Shown here: piece after piece, positions 17,646 through 27,100 of the stretch
How positions within the stretch are numbered: position 1 is the first letter of the stretch
Layout of the letters: each line of letters begins with the position of its first letter
Assembly: GCA_963787675.1 (NCBI GenBank)
Contig: CAWBDV010000006.1
Location: 124,001 to 188,000, forward strand
DNA: 64,000 bases
Direction: 5' to 3'
From: JAJPKK01 sp963787675
Lineage (GTDB): Bacteria; Pseudomonadota; Alphaproteobacteria; Rhizobiales; Xanthobacteraceae
Program-made: the position numbers and the translations under genes
Notes under the pieces: model-generated
Databases searched by the model: none
Seen by the model: the letters and a program-made list of their open reading frames with translations, nothing else
Told to the model about the DNA's origin: nothing

Positions 17646-18752
17646 ATGTCGCTGAACTTGCGCCTCGAGGACAAGGGCATCCTGCCGGATCGGATGATCG
17701 CGTCGCTGATCGACGCGGGCGCCATCATTCCAGCGGCGGCGCTTGATGCCGATCAGATCCAGCCTGCGAGCATCGACCTGCGGCTCGGCGAAGTCGCCTA
17801 CCGTGTGCGCGCGAGCTTTTTGCCCGGTCCCGATTCCACGGTGGCCGAGCGAATCGATCAATTAAAGCTGCACGAAATCGCGCTCGGCGACGGCGCCGTG
17901 CTGGAGACCGGCTGCGTTTACATCGTGCCGCTGATGGAAAGCCTCGCCCTGTCGCCGGACATCGCGGCCGCCGCCAATCCGAAGAGTTCGACCGGGCGCC
18001 TCGACGTGTTCACCCGTGTTATCGCCGACGAGACCCGCGGCTTCGATCGCATCGAGGCCGGCTATCACGGTCCGCTCTACGCCGAGATCAGCCCGCGTAC
18101 CTTTCCGGTGCTGGTTCGCGAAGGCTCGCGGCTGTCACAACTCCGCTTTCGCCACGGCCACGCGACGCTCGGCGGCGAGGTTTTGGCGGCGCTCCATGCG
18201 CGCGAACGCCTCGTCGACGTCGATGCGCCGAACCTGTCCGATGGCGTGCCGGTCGGCATCGACCTCGGCGGCTTCGGCGACGACAAATTCATCGGCTATC
18301 GCGCCAAGCGCCATACCGGTTTGATCGATGTGGACCGCCGCGCCGGCTACGACGTAGGAGACTTCTGGGAGCCGATTCGCGCGCGCCGCGACGTCAGCCT
18401 GATCCTTGATCCTGACGAGTTTTATATCCTTGCGTCAAAGGAGGCGGTGCAGGTGCCGCCTGATTATGCTGCCGAGATGGTGCCGTTCGATCCGTTGGTC
18501 GGCGAATTTCGTGTGCACTACGCCGGCTTTTTCGATCCCGGGTTCGGCTATGCCGGAGCGGGCGGCAGCGGGGCGCGAGCGGTGCTGGAGGTTCGTTCAC
18601 GCGAGGTCCCGTTCATTCTGGAACACGGGCAAATCGTCGGCCGCCTCGTCTATGAGCGCATGCTGGCGCGGCCGGAAACGCTTTACGGCCAGGGCATTGG
18701 CTCAAATTACCAGGCCCAGGGGCTGAAGCTCTCCAAGCACTTCCGCACCTAG
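17646..18752 (+). CDS. dcd: 2'-deoxycytidine 5'-triphosphate deaminase (long alphaproteobacterial form)
   Basis: A 368-residue protein. The N-terminal half shows the dCTP deaminase/dUTPase fold: PASIDLRLG near residue 40, PKSSTGRLDVFTRV near 115 (the RSS-type phosphate-binding motif), and HGPLYAEISPRTFPV near 142. The second half repeats a similar jelly-roll. This two-domain form of about 370 residues is typical of Hyphomicrobiales. It deaminates dCTP to dUTP for thymidylate synthesis in the cytoplasm. The ATG at 17646 is chosen because a longer frame from 17538 translates the inverted repeat. It stands alone and is not linked to the riboswitch gene. Confidence 0.92.
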   Translation: MSLNLRLEDKGILPDRMIASLIDAGAIIPAAALDADQIQPASIDLRLGEVAYRVRASFLPGPDSTVAERIDQLKLHEIALGDGAVLETGCVYIVPLMESLALSPDIAAAANPKSSTGRLDVFTRVIADETRGFDRIEAGYHGPLYAEISPRTFPVLVREGSRLSQLRFRHGHATLGGEVLAALHARERLVDVDAPNLSDGVPVGIDLGGFGDDKFIGYRAKRHTGLIDVDRRAGYDVGDFWEPIRARRDVSLILDPDEFYILASKEAVQVPPDYAAEMVPFDPLVGEFRVHYAGFFDPGFGYAGAGGSGARAVLEVRSREVPFILEHGQIVGRLVYERMLARPETLYGQGIGSNYQAQGLKLSKHFRT

Positions 18753-18799
18753 TCCGGGACCTCAACCACAGCTGTGGCGTGGCGTAGAAATGTGTGGCA

Positions 18800-18835
18800 T
18801 TTATGTGATTAATCGATGTTCATCAGTCACATAAA
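18800..18835. promoter_or_regulatory. Inverted repeat, possible operator
   Basis: TTTATGTGA at 18800-18808 and TCACATAAA at 18827-18835 are perfect 9-base inverted arms separated by 18 bases in an AT-richer patch, some 200 bases before the exported repeat protein. The spacing is wide for one dimer site; it could also fold in RNA. No regulator is assigned. Confidence 0.4.
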
Positions 18836-18879
18836 CAGGCATTCATGCGGCAAAATCTTGACGTCGACCCCGCAAAAAG

Positions 18880-18897
18880 TTAACGTATTAGCGTTAA
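18880..18897. promoter_or_regulatory. Short palindrome TTAACG-N6-CGTTAA, possible operator
   Basis: Perfect 6-base arms with a 6-base spacer, about 135 bases upstream of the gene at 19033. Layout and size suit a dimeric regulator, but the owner is unknown and chance occurrence is not excluded. Confidence 0.35.
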
Positions 18898-19032
18898 TGT
18901 CGGGAGGGGACGGGTCATCGGACCATCGGTTTGATCTCTCCGGCCGCCGAGCGATGAACAGCAGTACTGGTAGACATTGGATTTAACGAGGACAATCGCG
19001 CGCCTAGGGCGTGATTGGGAAAGGGGAACACC

Positions 19033-19452
19033 ATGGTTAAAATCTTGACTGCTCTCGGGGCGGCTGCGATCGCGGTGATGTCGATGGCAGCGTTGCCCGC
19101 AAGGGCCGATGAAGGCGTTGTGCGGCATCATGCTGCCTATTGCTGCCGGCACTATCATCATTGGGCGGCGCCGGTTGCCTCCGTCCTGGTTCCCAGGGAA
19201 GTGACCGTCACCCGCCGGGTGTTGGAGCCTTCCGTCGTCCAGGTGCCGCGCACGGTCCTGGAACCCCACGTAGTCATGGTCCCGAGGACGGTGTGGGAGC
19301 CGCGCACGGTCCTGGAGAACCGGACCGTCTATAACACGCGCCTCATCGCCGAGAGCCGCACGGTTCTCGTGCGTGAAGCCGTCGTCGCTCCGGCCCCTGT
19401 CGTCGCGCGCGTCGTTTACGTGCACCGCCGTCACCACTGGTGCCACTGCTGA
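19033..19452 (+). CDS. Exported protein with degenerate VPRTVLEP-type tandem repeats
   Basis: A 139-residue protein with signal peptide (MVKILTALGAAAIAVMSMAA, cleavage near ARA-DE). The middle is built of short repeats of the pattern R-x-V-x-E-P-x-V: VTRRVLEPSVV, VPRTVLEPHVV, VPRTVWEPRTV, then weaker ENRTVYNTRLI and ESRTVLV. His/Cys-rich ends (HHAAYCCRHYHHW near the mature N-terminus; HRRHHWCHC at the C-terminus) could bind metal. AAGGGG precedes the ATG at 19033. The regular 11-residue period with alternating V suggests beta structure on or outside the cell envelope. Function unknown; a strong terminator follows. Confidence 0.78.
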   Translation: MVKILTALGAAAIAVMSMAALPARADEGVVRHHAAYCCRHYHHWAAPVASVLVPREVTVTRRVLEPSVVQVPRTVLEPHVVMVPRTVWEPRTVLENRTVYNTRLIAESRTVLVREAVVAPAPVVARVVYVHRRHHWCHC

Positions 19453-19517
19453 TCTAGCAGTTGGCCTCGCGAAGCCGGCCAAGTGCCGGCTTCGGCAAGC
19501 TGGACTTCGCGGAGTTC

Positions 19518-19556
19518 AAATGCCCGGCCATCGTGCCGGGCATTTGCTTTTTATTT
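19518..19556 (+). terminator. Intrinsic terminator
   Basis: Perfect 11-base arms AAATGCCCGGC (19518-19528) and GCCGGGCATTT (19535-19545) with a 6-base loop, followed by the T-rich GCTTTTTATTTT. It closes the transcription unit of the repeat protein. Confidence 0.85.
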
Positions 19557-20060
19557 TCGGGTGATCGCGTCTATCGCGAGGGATCGGCGGGCCGCTTACC
19601 AATGACCTCACGAGCGGTTGAGACAAGTTGCGTCAACCAGCATTCGCGAACGCTCAGGGTCGATGGCGCTGCCTGGTCGCTGTCGCGTGACGGGCGGCCC
19701 GCCGGATGGCGGCAACCAAAATTTTGCCCCGACCCCCAATGACCATCGCCCCCGGAGGGTCGGGGCCCGCCACGACGTGCTGCACGGGCAGCGTCGTGAC
19801 GATCATCGGTTGAGATGATTCGGTTTCAGAAACATTGAGGCAGAGCCAAGCTCCGACTTTTCGTTCTTGTCTGCGCCAGGTTGCCCTCCGCCACGCGCCG
19901 ACCTGGTGCCGGATCGGCGGTGTATGAGCTGCAAAGAATCAAGTGCGGCATCTCGCGGCGGTCGCCGATCCTTTTCTGAGATTCGATCGTCACCAGTTAA
20001 TGCACAGGCGGCAGCTTGACTGTCGCCGCCCTTCAGAGGGCGTTCCTCCCCTGACTCGTT
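19557..20060 (+). ncRNA. Gene-free stretch with a possible small RNA at its end
   Basis: No supported coding sequence lies between the terminator at 19556 and 20144. The stretch nevertheless ends in a very strong plus-strand intrinsic terminator (20061-20096) that no plus-strand gene explains. GCGTTCCTCCCC around 20040 is an anti-Shine-Dalgarno-like CCUCCCC, as seen in several alphaproteobacterial trans-acting sRNAs. The 5' end is unknown; a transcript of 100-250 nt is a guess. Confidence 0.3.
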
Positions 20061-20096
20061 CCGCCGGCCGGGCATCCCGGTCGGCGGCTTTTTTTT
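20061..20096 (+). terminator. Strong intrinsic terminator without a visible upstream gene
   Basis: Twelve-base arms CCGCCGGCCGGG (20061-20072) and CCCGGTCGGCGG (20076-20087), one G-U pair, tri-base loop, then C and eight T. The T-run is on the plus strand, so it does not serve the minus-strand ABC gene that ends at 20145. Confidence 0.85.
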
Positions 20097-20144
20097 GTGT
20101 TCGGAAAACGGGCCGCGGCGGTCACCCACCGGTCTGACCGCAAG

Positions 20145-22010
20145 CTAAGCGGCGGTTTCATCTTGCACGAAGCCGCCTGACTGGCGCGCCCAGAGTTGGG
20201 CGTAGAGACCGCCGCGGCGCAGCAGGTCGCGATGGCTGCCCTCCTCGATGATCCGGCCATGATCGAGCACGATCAGCCGGTCCATGGCGGCGATGGTCGA
20301 AAGCCGATGGGCGATGGCGATCACTGTCTTGCCGGACATCAGGTTGATCAGCTGCTCCTGGATCGCGCCCTCGGCCTCGGAATCGAGCGCGCTCGTCGCC
20401 TCGTCGAGGATCAGGATCGGCGCGTCCTTCAACAGCACCCGGGCGATGGCGATGCGCTGACGCTGGCCGCCAGAGAGCTTCACGCCGCGCTCGCCGACCC
20501 GCGCCGCATAGCCGCAGCGTCCGTCCTTGTCCTCGAGGCCCAGAATGAAGTCGTGCGCGTGGGCGCGCTTGGCCGCTTCGATCGCGCCCTCAAGCCCCGC
20601 ATCCGGCCGGCCATAGAGGATGTTGTCGAGGACGGAACGGTGCAGCAGCGAGGTATCCTGCGTCACCATGCCGATCGACGCGCGCAGACTCTCCTGCGTC
20701 ACGGCGGCGATGTCCTGGCCGTCGATGAGGATGCGACCCTTCTCGAGATTGTAGAAACGCAACAGCAGGCTGACGAGCGTCGACTTGCCCGCGCCCGACC
20801 GGCCGATGAGCCCGATCTTCTCGCCGGCTCCAATCGTCAAGGACAGTCCGTCGATGACCCGTGTCGGGTCGGCGCCCGGGGTCCCCTTGGCACTGCCATA
20901 GTTGAAGCCGATGGCGTCGAAGCGGATTTCGCCCCGCGGCACGACGAGCGATTTAGCCTGCGGTTGATCGACCACGGCCTGGGGCCGGGAAATCGTTTCC
21001 ATCCCGTCCTGCACGACGCCGATGTTCTCGAAGATGCTGGTGACGAGGTTCAGCACCCAGCCCGACATCTGGGTGATGCGCATGACGAGCGCGGTGACAA
21101 GCGCGATGGCCCCGAGTGACACCCGGCCATCCGTCCACAGCCACAAGGCAAGCGCGGTCGTGCCGGCGATGAGGAGGCCGTTGAGCGTGATGAGGGTGAC
21201 GTTCATCAGCGTCGTTAGGCGAACGTATGAGCGGTGTTTTTCCGTCTGCTCCTCGAGCGCCGCGCGGGCGTAGGCATCTTCGTTGTCGGCGTGGGCGAAG
21301 AGCTTCACTGTCTGGATGTTGGTGTAGCTGTCGACGATGCGGCCGAGCAGCGTCGAGCGCGCTTCGGATGCCTCGGTCGAGCGCTTGCGAATGTGCGGGA
21401 CAAAGCGGGCAATCACCGCGCCATAGGCCACGAGCCACACAAGCAGCGGGATGACGAGACGCGGATCGGCGGCCCAGAACAGCGCGATGGCGCTCAGCCA
21501 CTGCACGGCGACAAACACCGCCGCATCGCTCAACATCATGAACGAGTCGCGCAATGCCGGTGCGGTCTGCATCAGCTTATTGGCGACGCGGCCGGCGAAC
21601 TCGTTCTGGAAGAAGCCGAGGCTTTGTCGCAGCATGTAGGCATGGGTCTGCCATCGCACGCGGGTCTGGAACGGCGGCGACAGGACTTGGCTCTTGAGAA
21701 GCTCGTACACGAAAATGATCGCCGGTCGCGCGATGAGCACGACGAACGCCATCCACAGCAGAAGGCCGGCGTGATCGCGAAAAAAGTTCGCGGCCGACGC
21801 TGCCGCTTTCATCACGTCGATCAGTTGCGCAACGAAGGTTGCGAGCAGCACCTCACTCACCGCTGCCAGGAGATCGAAGAGGAGAATAAGTGCGAATGCC
21901 GCCCAGATTGGCTTGATGAAGTGCCAATAGAAGGCGATGAGCGAACGTGGCGGCATGGCAACGGCCCCGCGCGCAAACGGATCAATCCGATTTTCAAACC
22001 AGCGAAACAT
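20145..22010 (-). CDS. ABC exporter (fused membrane and ATPase domains, MsbA/multidrug type)
   Basis: A 621-residue type I ABC exporter half-transporter. Six hydrophobic segments span roughly residues 25-330. The ATPase domain has Walker A GRSGAGKST near 405, the signature LSGGQRQRIAIAR near 510, Walker B ILILDEATSALDSE near 530, and a switch His in AHRLST. It should work as a homodimer in the inner membrane exporting a lipid or drug; the substrate is not predictable. It is monocistronic, unlike many paired heterodimeric exporters. Close to the ABC exporters often annotated as 'ABC transporter ATP-binding protein/permease' in Rhizobiales. Confidence 0.93.
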   Translation of the reverse strand: MFRWFENRIDPFARGAVAMPPRSLIAFYWHFIKPIWAAFALILLFDLLAAVSEVLLATFVAQLIDVMKAAASAANFFRDHAGLLLWMAFVVLIARPAIIFVYELLKSQVLSPPFQTRVRWQTHAYMLRQSLGFFQNEFAGRVANKLMQTAPALRDSFMMLSDAAVFVAVQWLSAIALFWAADPRLVIPLLVWLVAYGAVIARFVPHIRKRSTEASEARSTLLGRIVDSYTNIQTVKLFAHADNEDAYARAALEEQTEKHRSYVRLTTLMNVTLITLNGLLIAGTTALALWLWTDGRVSLGAIALVTALVMRITQMSGWVLNLVTSIFENIGVVQDGMETISRPQAVVDQPQAKSLVVPRGEIRFDAIGFNYGSAKGTPGADPTRVIDGLSLTIGAGEKIGLIGRSGAGKSTLVSLLLRFYNLEKGRILIDGQDIAAVTQESLRASIGMVTQDTSLLHRSVLDNILYGRPDAGLEGAIEAAKRAHAHDFILGLEDKDGRCGYAARVGERGVKLSGGQRQRIAIARVLLKDAPILILDEATSALDSEAEGAIQEQLINLMSGKTVIAIAHRLSTIAAMDRLIVLDHGRIIEEGSHRDLLRRGGLYAQLWARQSGGFVQDETAA

Positions 22011-22350
22011 GAAACGGTCCTAGTCGATGGGCCACAAAATCCGGGCAGCGCGACGCGACCGCTGATTGCTTTAGACAAATCGGCGTGGCCCTCGGCGCGC
22101 AAAAAGGGAGTGCCCGGGCATTGGTCGCAGCCGTGCCGCGCGGGGTTCAGCCCGCTCACGTGATGTTGCGAGTAGTGCCCCTCCCACTTGAACGGCCTAC
22201 CTCGCCGGCCCCGCGGTGGGCAGACTGTGGCCTCCGAAACACGGAGTCACAAAATGTCATCAGGACTCCACACCTTGCGGCTGTCGGCGGCTTCCTGTTC
22301 CCGAGATCGACTTCTACTATCGCTGTCAGCGAGAACGTGCGTAGGGGGCA
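22011..22350. other. Intergenic region, no gene seen
   Basis: About 340 bases between the divergent ABC exporter and the hypothetical gene at 22351. Contains a good ribosome site (AGGGGG) at its right end. No recognisable RNA or operator. Confidence 0.45.
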
Positions 22351-22824
22351 ATGATGAGTGGTGGACCGCTGGCTCCGGCACTTGCGTCAGGAAATGCGGC
22401 ACAACACTCGGCATCCGACGAAGCAATAAGGTCCGGTGCGATCGAAGCCGCCCTGAGTGGACTCTCTGCGCAATTGGGAACGCTTTCCGCTGACGACGAT
22501 CCCATCATCGACGTTGTCGCCGATCATCGCGCCGCGCTCGATGCTATCGATGAGGGTCTGAGAGCCGAGCGCAACGAACGAGAGATGCTTGATGCGATGC
22601 GCCGGGCGGATGCGTTGCTCTACCGTGTGCTGACAACACCTCCGCGCTCGCTCTCGGGGCTCAGCGTGCTGCTGCAGCACTTGGCGCGACACGAATGGGA
22701 AAATCCGGAAGGCCCGACGATCCTGGCCGGCGCGCAAGAGGCCGGGGACGATGGGTTACGCGACGCGGCGGACAGCTTCCTCGCGCGACTCGGGACCACG
22801 GTCCTCGCCATTCGTCATTTCTAA
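22351..22824 (+). CDS. Hypothetical protein
   Basis: A 157-residue soluble protein without signal peptide. It is predicted mostly helical, with an acidic middle (SADDDPIIDVVADHRAALDA) and regular Leu/Ala spacing. AGGGGG five bases upstream supports initiation at one of two adjacent ATGs (22351 or 22354). Codon use is like the neighbours. I do not recognise the family. It is followed 125 bases later by another small hypothetical gene on the same strand. Confidence 0.65.
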   Translation: MMSGGPLAPALASGNAAQHSASDEAIRSGAIEAALSGLSAQLGTLSADDDPIIDVVADHRAALDAIDEGLRAERNEREMLDAMRRADALLYRVLTTPPRSLSGLSVLLQHLARHEWENPEGPTILAGAQEAGDDGLRDAADSFLARLGTTVLAIRHF

Positions 22825-22949
22825 AAAAGCAACTTAATTCGGTATCAGCTCACCTGAAATACTCAGGCGGCTAACCACAAGTATAGTTGCCGTATCGGCA
22901 GCGATGCCCCATGATTCGATCATGAAAGAATAGCGGGGAGATTCCCCAA

Positions 22950-23324
22950 ATGCCTGTCAACCGAGAAGATATTGAACGCGAATTGAACCTCAGCGATCGG
23001 GAAAGAGCGGTCGCCGTGCTTCGTCGTACCGTCGCGGATTTTGGTGAAATCGATCGTGAACTTCGGGCAGCGGAAAAGCGCGCCGGGCTTGAGGTCGGGC
23101 CTGACATTCCCGTCGTCGATCGCATGGCAAAGCTCGGCTATAGCGAAGAGGCGCGTCGCACGGTCGCTGAAATGATCGGAGCGCTAAACGACATGAGGCG
23201 CCGCCGCAAGATTTCGGAACGGACCAAGGCGATGCTGGCAGATCGCGAAGCCGCGATCCTGTCCGCGAATGAGCAGCTCGCGGCCATCCTGGCGGCACGG
23301 AAATCCGGGCGGCCGAGCCGCTGA
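22950..23324 (+). CDS. Hypothetical protein, helical and charged
   Basis: A 124-residue protein starting behind a strong GGGGAGA ribosome site. Nearly all residues are helix-forming and charged (REDIERELNLSDRERAVAVL at residues 5-24), with probable coiled-coil character in the first half and near residues 80-120. No membrane segment or signal peptide. Family not recognised. It ends 31 bases before the stop of the convergent TetR gene. Confidence 0.68.
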   Translation: MPVNREDIERELNLSDRERAVAVLRRTVADFGEIDRELRAAEKRAGLEVGPDIPVVDRMAKLGYSEEARRTVAEMIGALNDMRRRRKISERTKAMLADREAAILSANEQLAAILAARKSGRPSR

Positions 23325-23355
23325 AGCGAGAAGCCGCCCGGCAAACGCTCTTGGG

Positions 23356-24036
23356 CTATTTACGCCGTTTGCCGGATTTACGGACGGGGCGGCGTTTCCT
23401 CCGGAACAATTCGACGATCGCTTCAGCCGTGGCGATGAATTTTGCGCTTGGGCCGTTCGTGCCCGCGGCTTGCCGGCTGACGCGTGCCCCTTCGAAAAGC
23501 AGGAAAAGCGCGTCGGCCAGTATCTCGGGGTCCACGATGCCGGCATCCCGGCACAGCGCGACAAGGCGGACGCGTTGCTCGGTCTTCAGCTGCTCGATCA
23601 GATGACGGGCCGGATGATTATTCTCGGTGAGTTCGACGGCCGCGTTCGCGAGATCGCAACCGCGTCCATCGGCCGCAATGTACTGCTCGGCGCGGATCAG
23701 CCACGACTTGAGTTGCGCGCGCTTATCTATCGGATTTTCACTCTCGATTTCTCGCCACGCCGCATCCGCCTCGGCGGCGACGCCGCGGAGATAGGCAACG
23801 ATCAGATCGTCCTTTGATTCGAAATGGCGATAGAGCGTCATCTTGTTGGAGCCGGCGGCTTCCGCGATCGTCTCGACGCCGACGCCCCTGATGCCGTGCT
23901 TGTGGAAGAGATCGCGCGCGGCGGCGAGGATTCGCTCCCGGGGTCGCGGGGCCGCTTGAAACACTTCGGGCATTCGGTTCGCCGAACGAGCGGAGCGTTT
24001 GGTCCAAGCCGGGTCCGCCATTAGCAAGCGGCACAT
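23356..24036 (-). CDS. TetR/AcrR family transcriptional regulator
   Basis: About 226 residues. The N-terminal TetR helix-turn-helix is clear (ILAAARDLFHKHGIRGVGVE then IAEAAGSNKMTLYRHFESKD), followed by a variable ligand domain and a basic tail (RRKRRPVRKSGKRRK). The start is either 24036 or ATG at 24021; neither has a strong ribosome site. It is divergent from an RND efflux pump, and the space between holds two palindromes that are probable binding sites. By analogy with AcrR it should repress the pump and itself until a ligand binds. Confidence 0.9.
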   Translation of the reverse strand: MCRLLMADPAWTKRSARSANRMPEVFQAAPRPRERILAAARDLFHKHGIRGVGVETIAEAAGSNKMTLYRHFESKDDLIVAYLRGVAAEADAAWREIESENPIDKRAQLKSWLIRAEQYIAADGRGCDLANAAVELTENNHPARHLIEQLKTEQRVRLVALCRDAGIVDPEILADALFLLFEGARVSRQAAGTNGPSAKFIATAEAIVELFRRKRRPVRKSGKRRK

Positions 24037-24083
24037 ATTACCGGCGAGGGATCAGAAATGGCGCGCACGCCTTGACCTCGATG

Positions 24084-24119
24084 TTACCGGTCGGTAAAGC
24101 TGACGTTACTGATTGGTAA
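24084..24119. promoter_or_regulatory. Twin TetR operators between the regulator and the RND pump
   Basis: TTACCGGTCGGTAA at 24084-24097 has perfect TTACCG/CGGTAA arms. TTACTGATTGGTAA at 24106-24119 is a close copy. The two are 22 bases apart, about two helical turns, so two dimers could bind the same face. Placed in the divergent promoter region, as expected for TetR-family autorepression. Confidence 0.75.
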
Positions 24120-24123
24120 CGCC

Positions 24124-24189
24124 ACTCGCGCATCGAAGTCAAGAACTCACGCATCGAAGTCACGTTCGGTCTATGAATCGGTCTATGAA
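24124..24189. repeat. Two short tandem duplications in the RND pump leader
   Basis: An 18-base unit ACTCGCGCATCGAAGTCA (24124-24141) recurs at 24145-24162 with one change (period 21). Then CGGTCTATGAA at 24167-24177 recurs at 24179-24189 (period 12), ending one base before the pump's ATG. They look like replication-slippage duplications between operator and start codon. Confidence 0.75.
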
Positions 24190-27100
24190 ATGGTCAACTT
24201 CTTCATTCACCGGCCAATCTTTGCGTCGTCGATCGCCGTCATCATGGTGCTGGCGGGAGCCGTCTGTTATTTCCTGCTGCCGGTTGCGCAGTTCCCGGAC
24301 ATCACGCCGCCGCAGGTCGTCGTCAGCGCGATCTATCCGGGTGCGAGCGCGCAGGTCGTCGCCGACACCGTAACCACGCCGCTGGAGCAGCAGATCAACG
24401 GCGTGCAGGGGATGACCTACATGTCGTCCGCGAGTTCGAACGACGGCTCGTCGACGATTACCATCACCTTCGATGTCGGCTACCCGTTGAGCATCGCTGC
24501 GGTCGATGTCCAGAACCGCGTGGCGCAGGCCGCGGCCGCGCTGCCGCCGATTGTCAATCAGGCCGGCGTCGTCATCAAAAAGCAAAATCCGAATTTCGTG
24601 CTGATCGTGAATCTGATCTCGCCGGATCGTTCCGTCGATCCGGTGGCGCTCAGCAACTACGCCTATTTGCAGGTGGTCGATCCGTTGAAGCGCGTGCCGG
24701 GGGTCGGCGATGTCCAGATCTTCGGCGAGCGCCGCTATTCGATGCGGATCTGGCTTGACCCCAACAAGCTCTCCAATCTCGGCATCACTGCTGTCGACGT
24801 TCAGCAAGCGGTGGCGGAGCAGAACATCCAGGTCGCCGCCGGCAAGATCGGCCAGTCACCGTCGCCGCCGGGAACGCCGTTCGAGATGCAGGTCAACGCC
24901 ACCGGGAGGCTAGCGGACCCCGAGCAATTCAAGGACATCATCGTCCGATCGAGCCCCGTGACCGGCGCCGTTGTCCGGCTGCGCGACGTCGCACGGGTCG
25001 AGCTCGGAGCCTTGCAATATTCGTCCACCGGCGTGTTCGGCACCGATCCGACCGTGGTTCTGGCGGTATTCCAGATGCCCGGCTCGAACGCCCTCGACCT
25101 GCAGCAGCACGTCAAAGACAAGATGGAGGAGTTATCCAAGCGCTTCCCGAAGGGAGTTGCCTACGGGATGCACTACGACACCACGCGTTTCGTGTCGGCG
25201 GCCAAGCGGGACGTGATCATCACGCTGCTCGAGGCGCTGATCCTCGTGGTGCTGGTGGTCTTCATTTTCCTCCAGAGCTGGAGGACCACGCTGATCCCGA
25301 CCATCGCGATCCCGGTTTCGCTGATCGCGACGCTCGTCGTGATGGAGATGATGGGCTTTTCGCTCAACATGCTGAGCCTGCTTGGCATGGTGCTCGCGAT
25401 CGGTCTCGTCGTCGACGACGCGATCGTCGTCGTCGAGAACGTCGAGCGGCAACTTGAGAACGGCCTGCCACCCCTTCAAGCCGCCAAGGCGGCGATGGTC
25501 GAAGTGACCGGGCCGATCATCGCGACCACCGCGGTATTGATGGCGGTATTCGTCCCCGTCGCGTTCATTCCGGGCGTAGCGGGCCGCCTCTATAACCAGT
25601 TCGCCTTGACGGTTGCGATCTCGGTCGGCATCTCTGCGTTCAACTCCCTCACCCTGAGCCCGGCCTTGAGCGCAGCATTCCTGCGGCATCGGCCGGCGAC
25701 CACATTTGCGCCGTTCCGCTGGTTCAACCGGGGATTCGACTGGCTGTCGCATACGTATGCCGGCCAGGTGCGCGGACTGGTCCGATTACGGTGGGCGATG
25801 CTCACGCTATTCGCGATCGTGCTCGGTGCGACCTACTATCTGTCGCAGCGCATCCCTTCGAGCTTCTTGCCCGTCGAAGACCAAGGCTATTTCTTTGTCG
25901 TGATCCAGCTCCCGGATGGCGCGTCGTTGCAGCGAACGGACGAAGTCGCCGACAAGGTCCGCCGGATTCTTCAGGACACGCCGGGCGTCGATATCGTCGG
26001 ATCGATCACCGGCCTCAACTTCCTGACCAATGCCGCGCAATCGAACTCGGCGGTGGAGTTCGCGATCCTCAAGCCCTGGGACGAGCGTCCGCCGGAGCAG
26101 AGCGCGATGCGTCTCGTCGCGAACGCACGGTCGAAATTGCTCGCGATCCCCGAGGCGTTCGCGCTCAGTTTCGACCCGCCCTCGATCCCGGGCCTCGGCA
26201 CGACCGGCGGATTTGAGTTCCAGGTCGAGGATCTGACGGGTCGCGGCAGTCTTGCGCTCAACGAGGCGACTCAGGCCCTGCTCGCGGAAGCGCGCAAGCA
26301 GCCGGAACTCAATCCGATGCAGCTGTTCACGTCGTTCTCGACCTCGACGCCGCAGTTCAACTATGACCTCGACCGCACCAAGGCGAAGCTGCTCGGCCTC
26401 AGTATCCCCGACGTCTTCAACACGCTGCAGATCTTTCTCGGCTCGCTTTACGTCAACGACTTCAATCTGTTCGGCCGCACGTTCCGCGTGACGCTGCAGG
26501 CCGACACCAATACGCGCGCCGCCGCGAGCGATTTGTCGCGCCTTTACGTGCGCAATGCGACCGGCGGCATGGTGCCGCTCAGCACGCTCGGTTCGTTGCA
26601 GCCGATCGTCGGCCCGGAGACCGTGCCCCACTACAACAATTATGCGTCCGCCCTGATCAACGGCGGTCCCGCGCCGGGCTTCAGCTCCGGCCAGGCGGTC
26701 GCGGCCATGGAACGCGCCGCGGCGACCGCGCTCCCACGCGACTTCGCGTTCGAATGGACCGGCATCACGTTCCAGGAACTGAAAGCCGGATCGATCGCCA
26801 CCATCGTTTTCATTCTGGCGCTGGTATTTGTCTTTCTCATTCTTGCCGCGCAATACGAGAGCTGGTCGATGCCGTTCATGGTGCTGTTGGCAGTGCCGCT
26901 CGCGCTGTTCGGCGCGTTCCTCGCGCTGTTCCTGCGCGGTATGCAGACCGACGTCTATTCGCAGATCGGGTTCGTGATGTTGATCGGACTGTCGGCTAAG
27001 AACGCGATTTTGATGATCGAGTTCGCCAAGCGTCGCCGATCGGAGGGTCTCGGCATCGTCGAGGCCGCAATGGAGGCCGCGCGACTGCGGCTGCGCCCCA

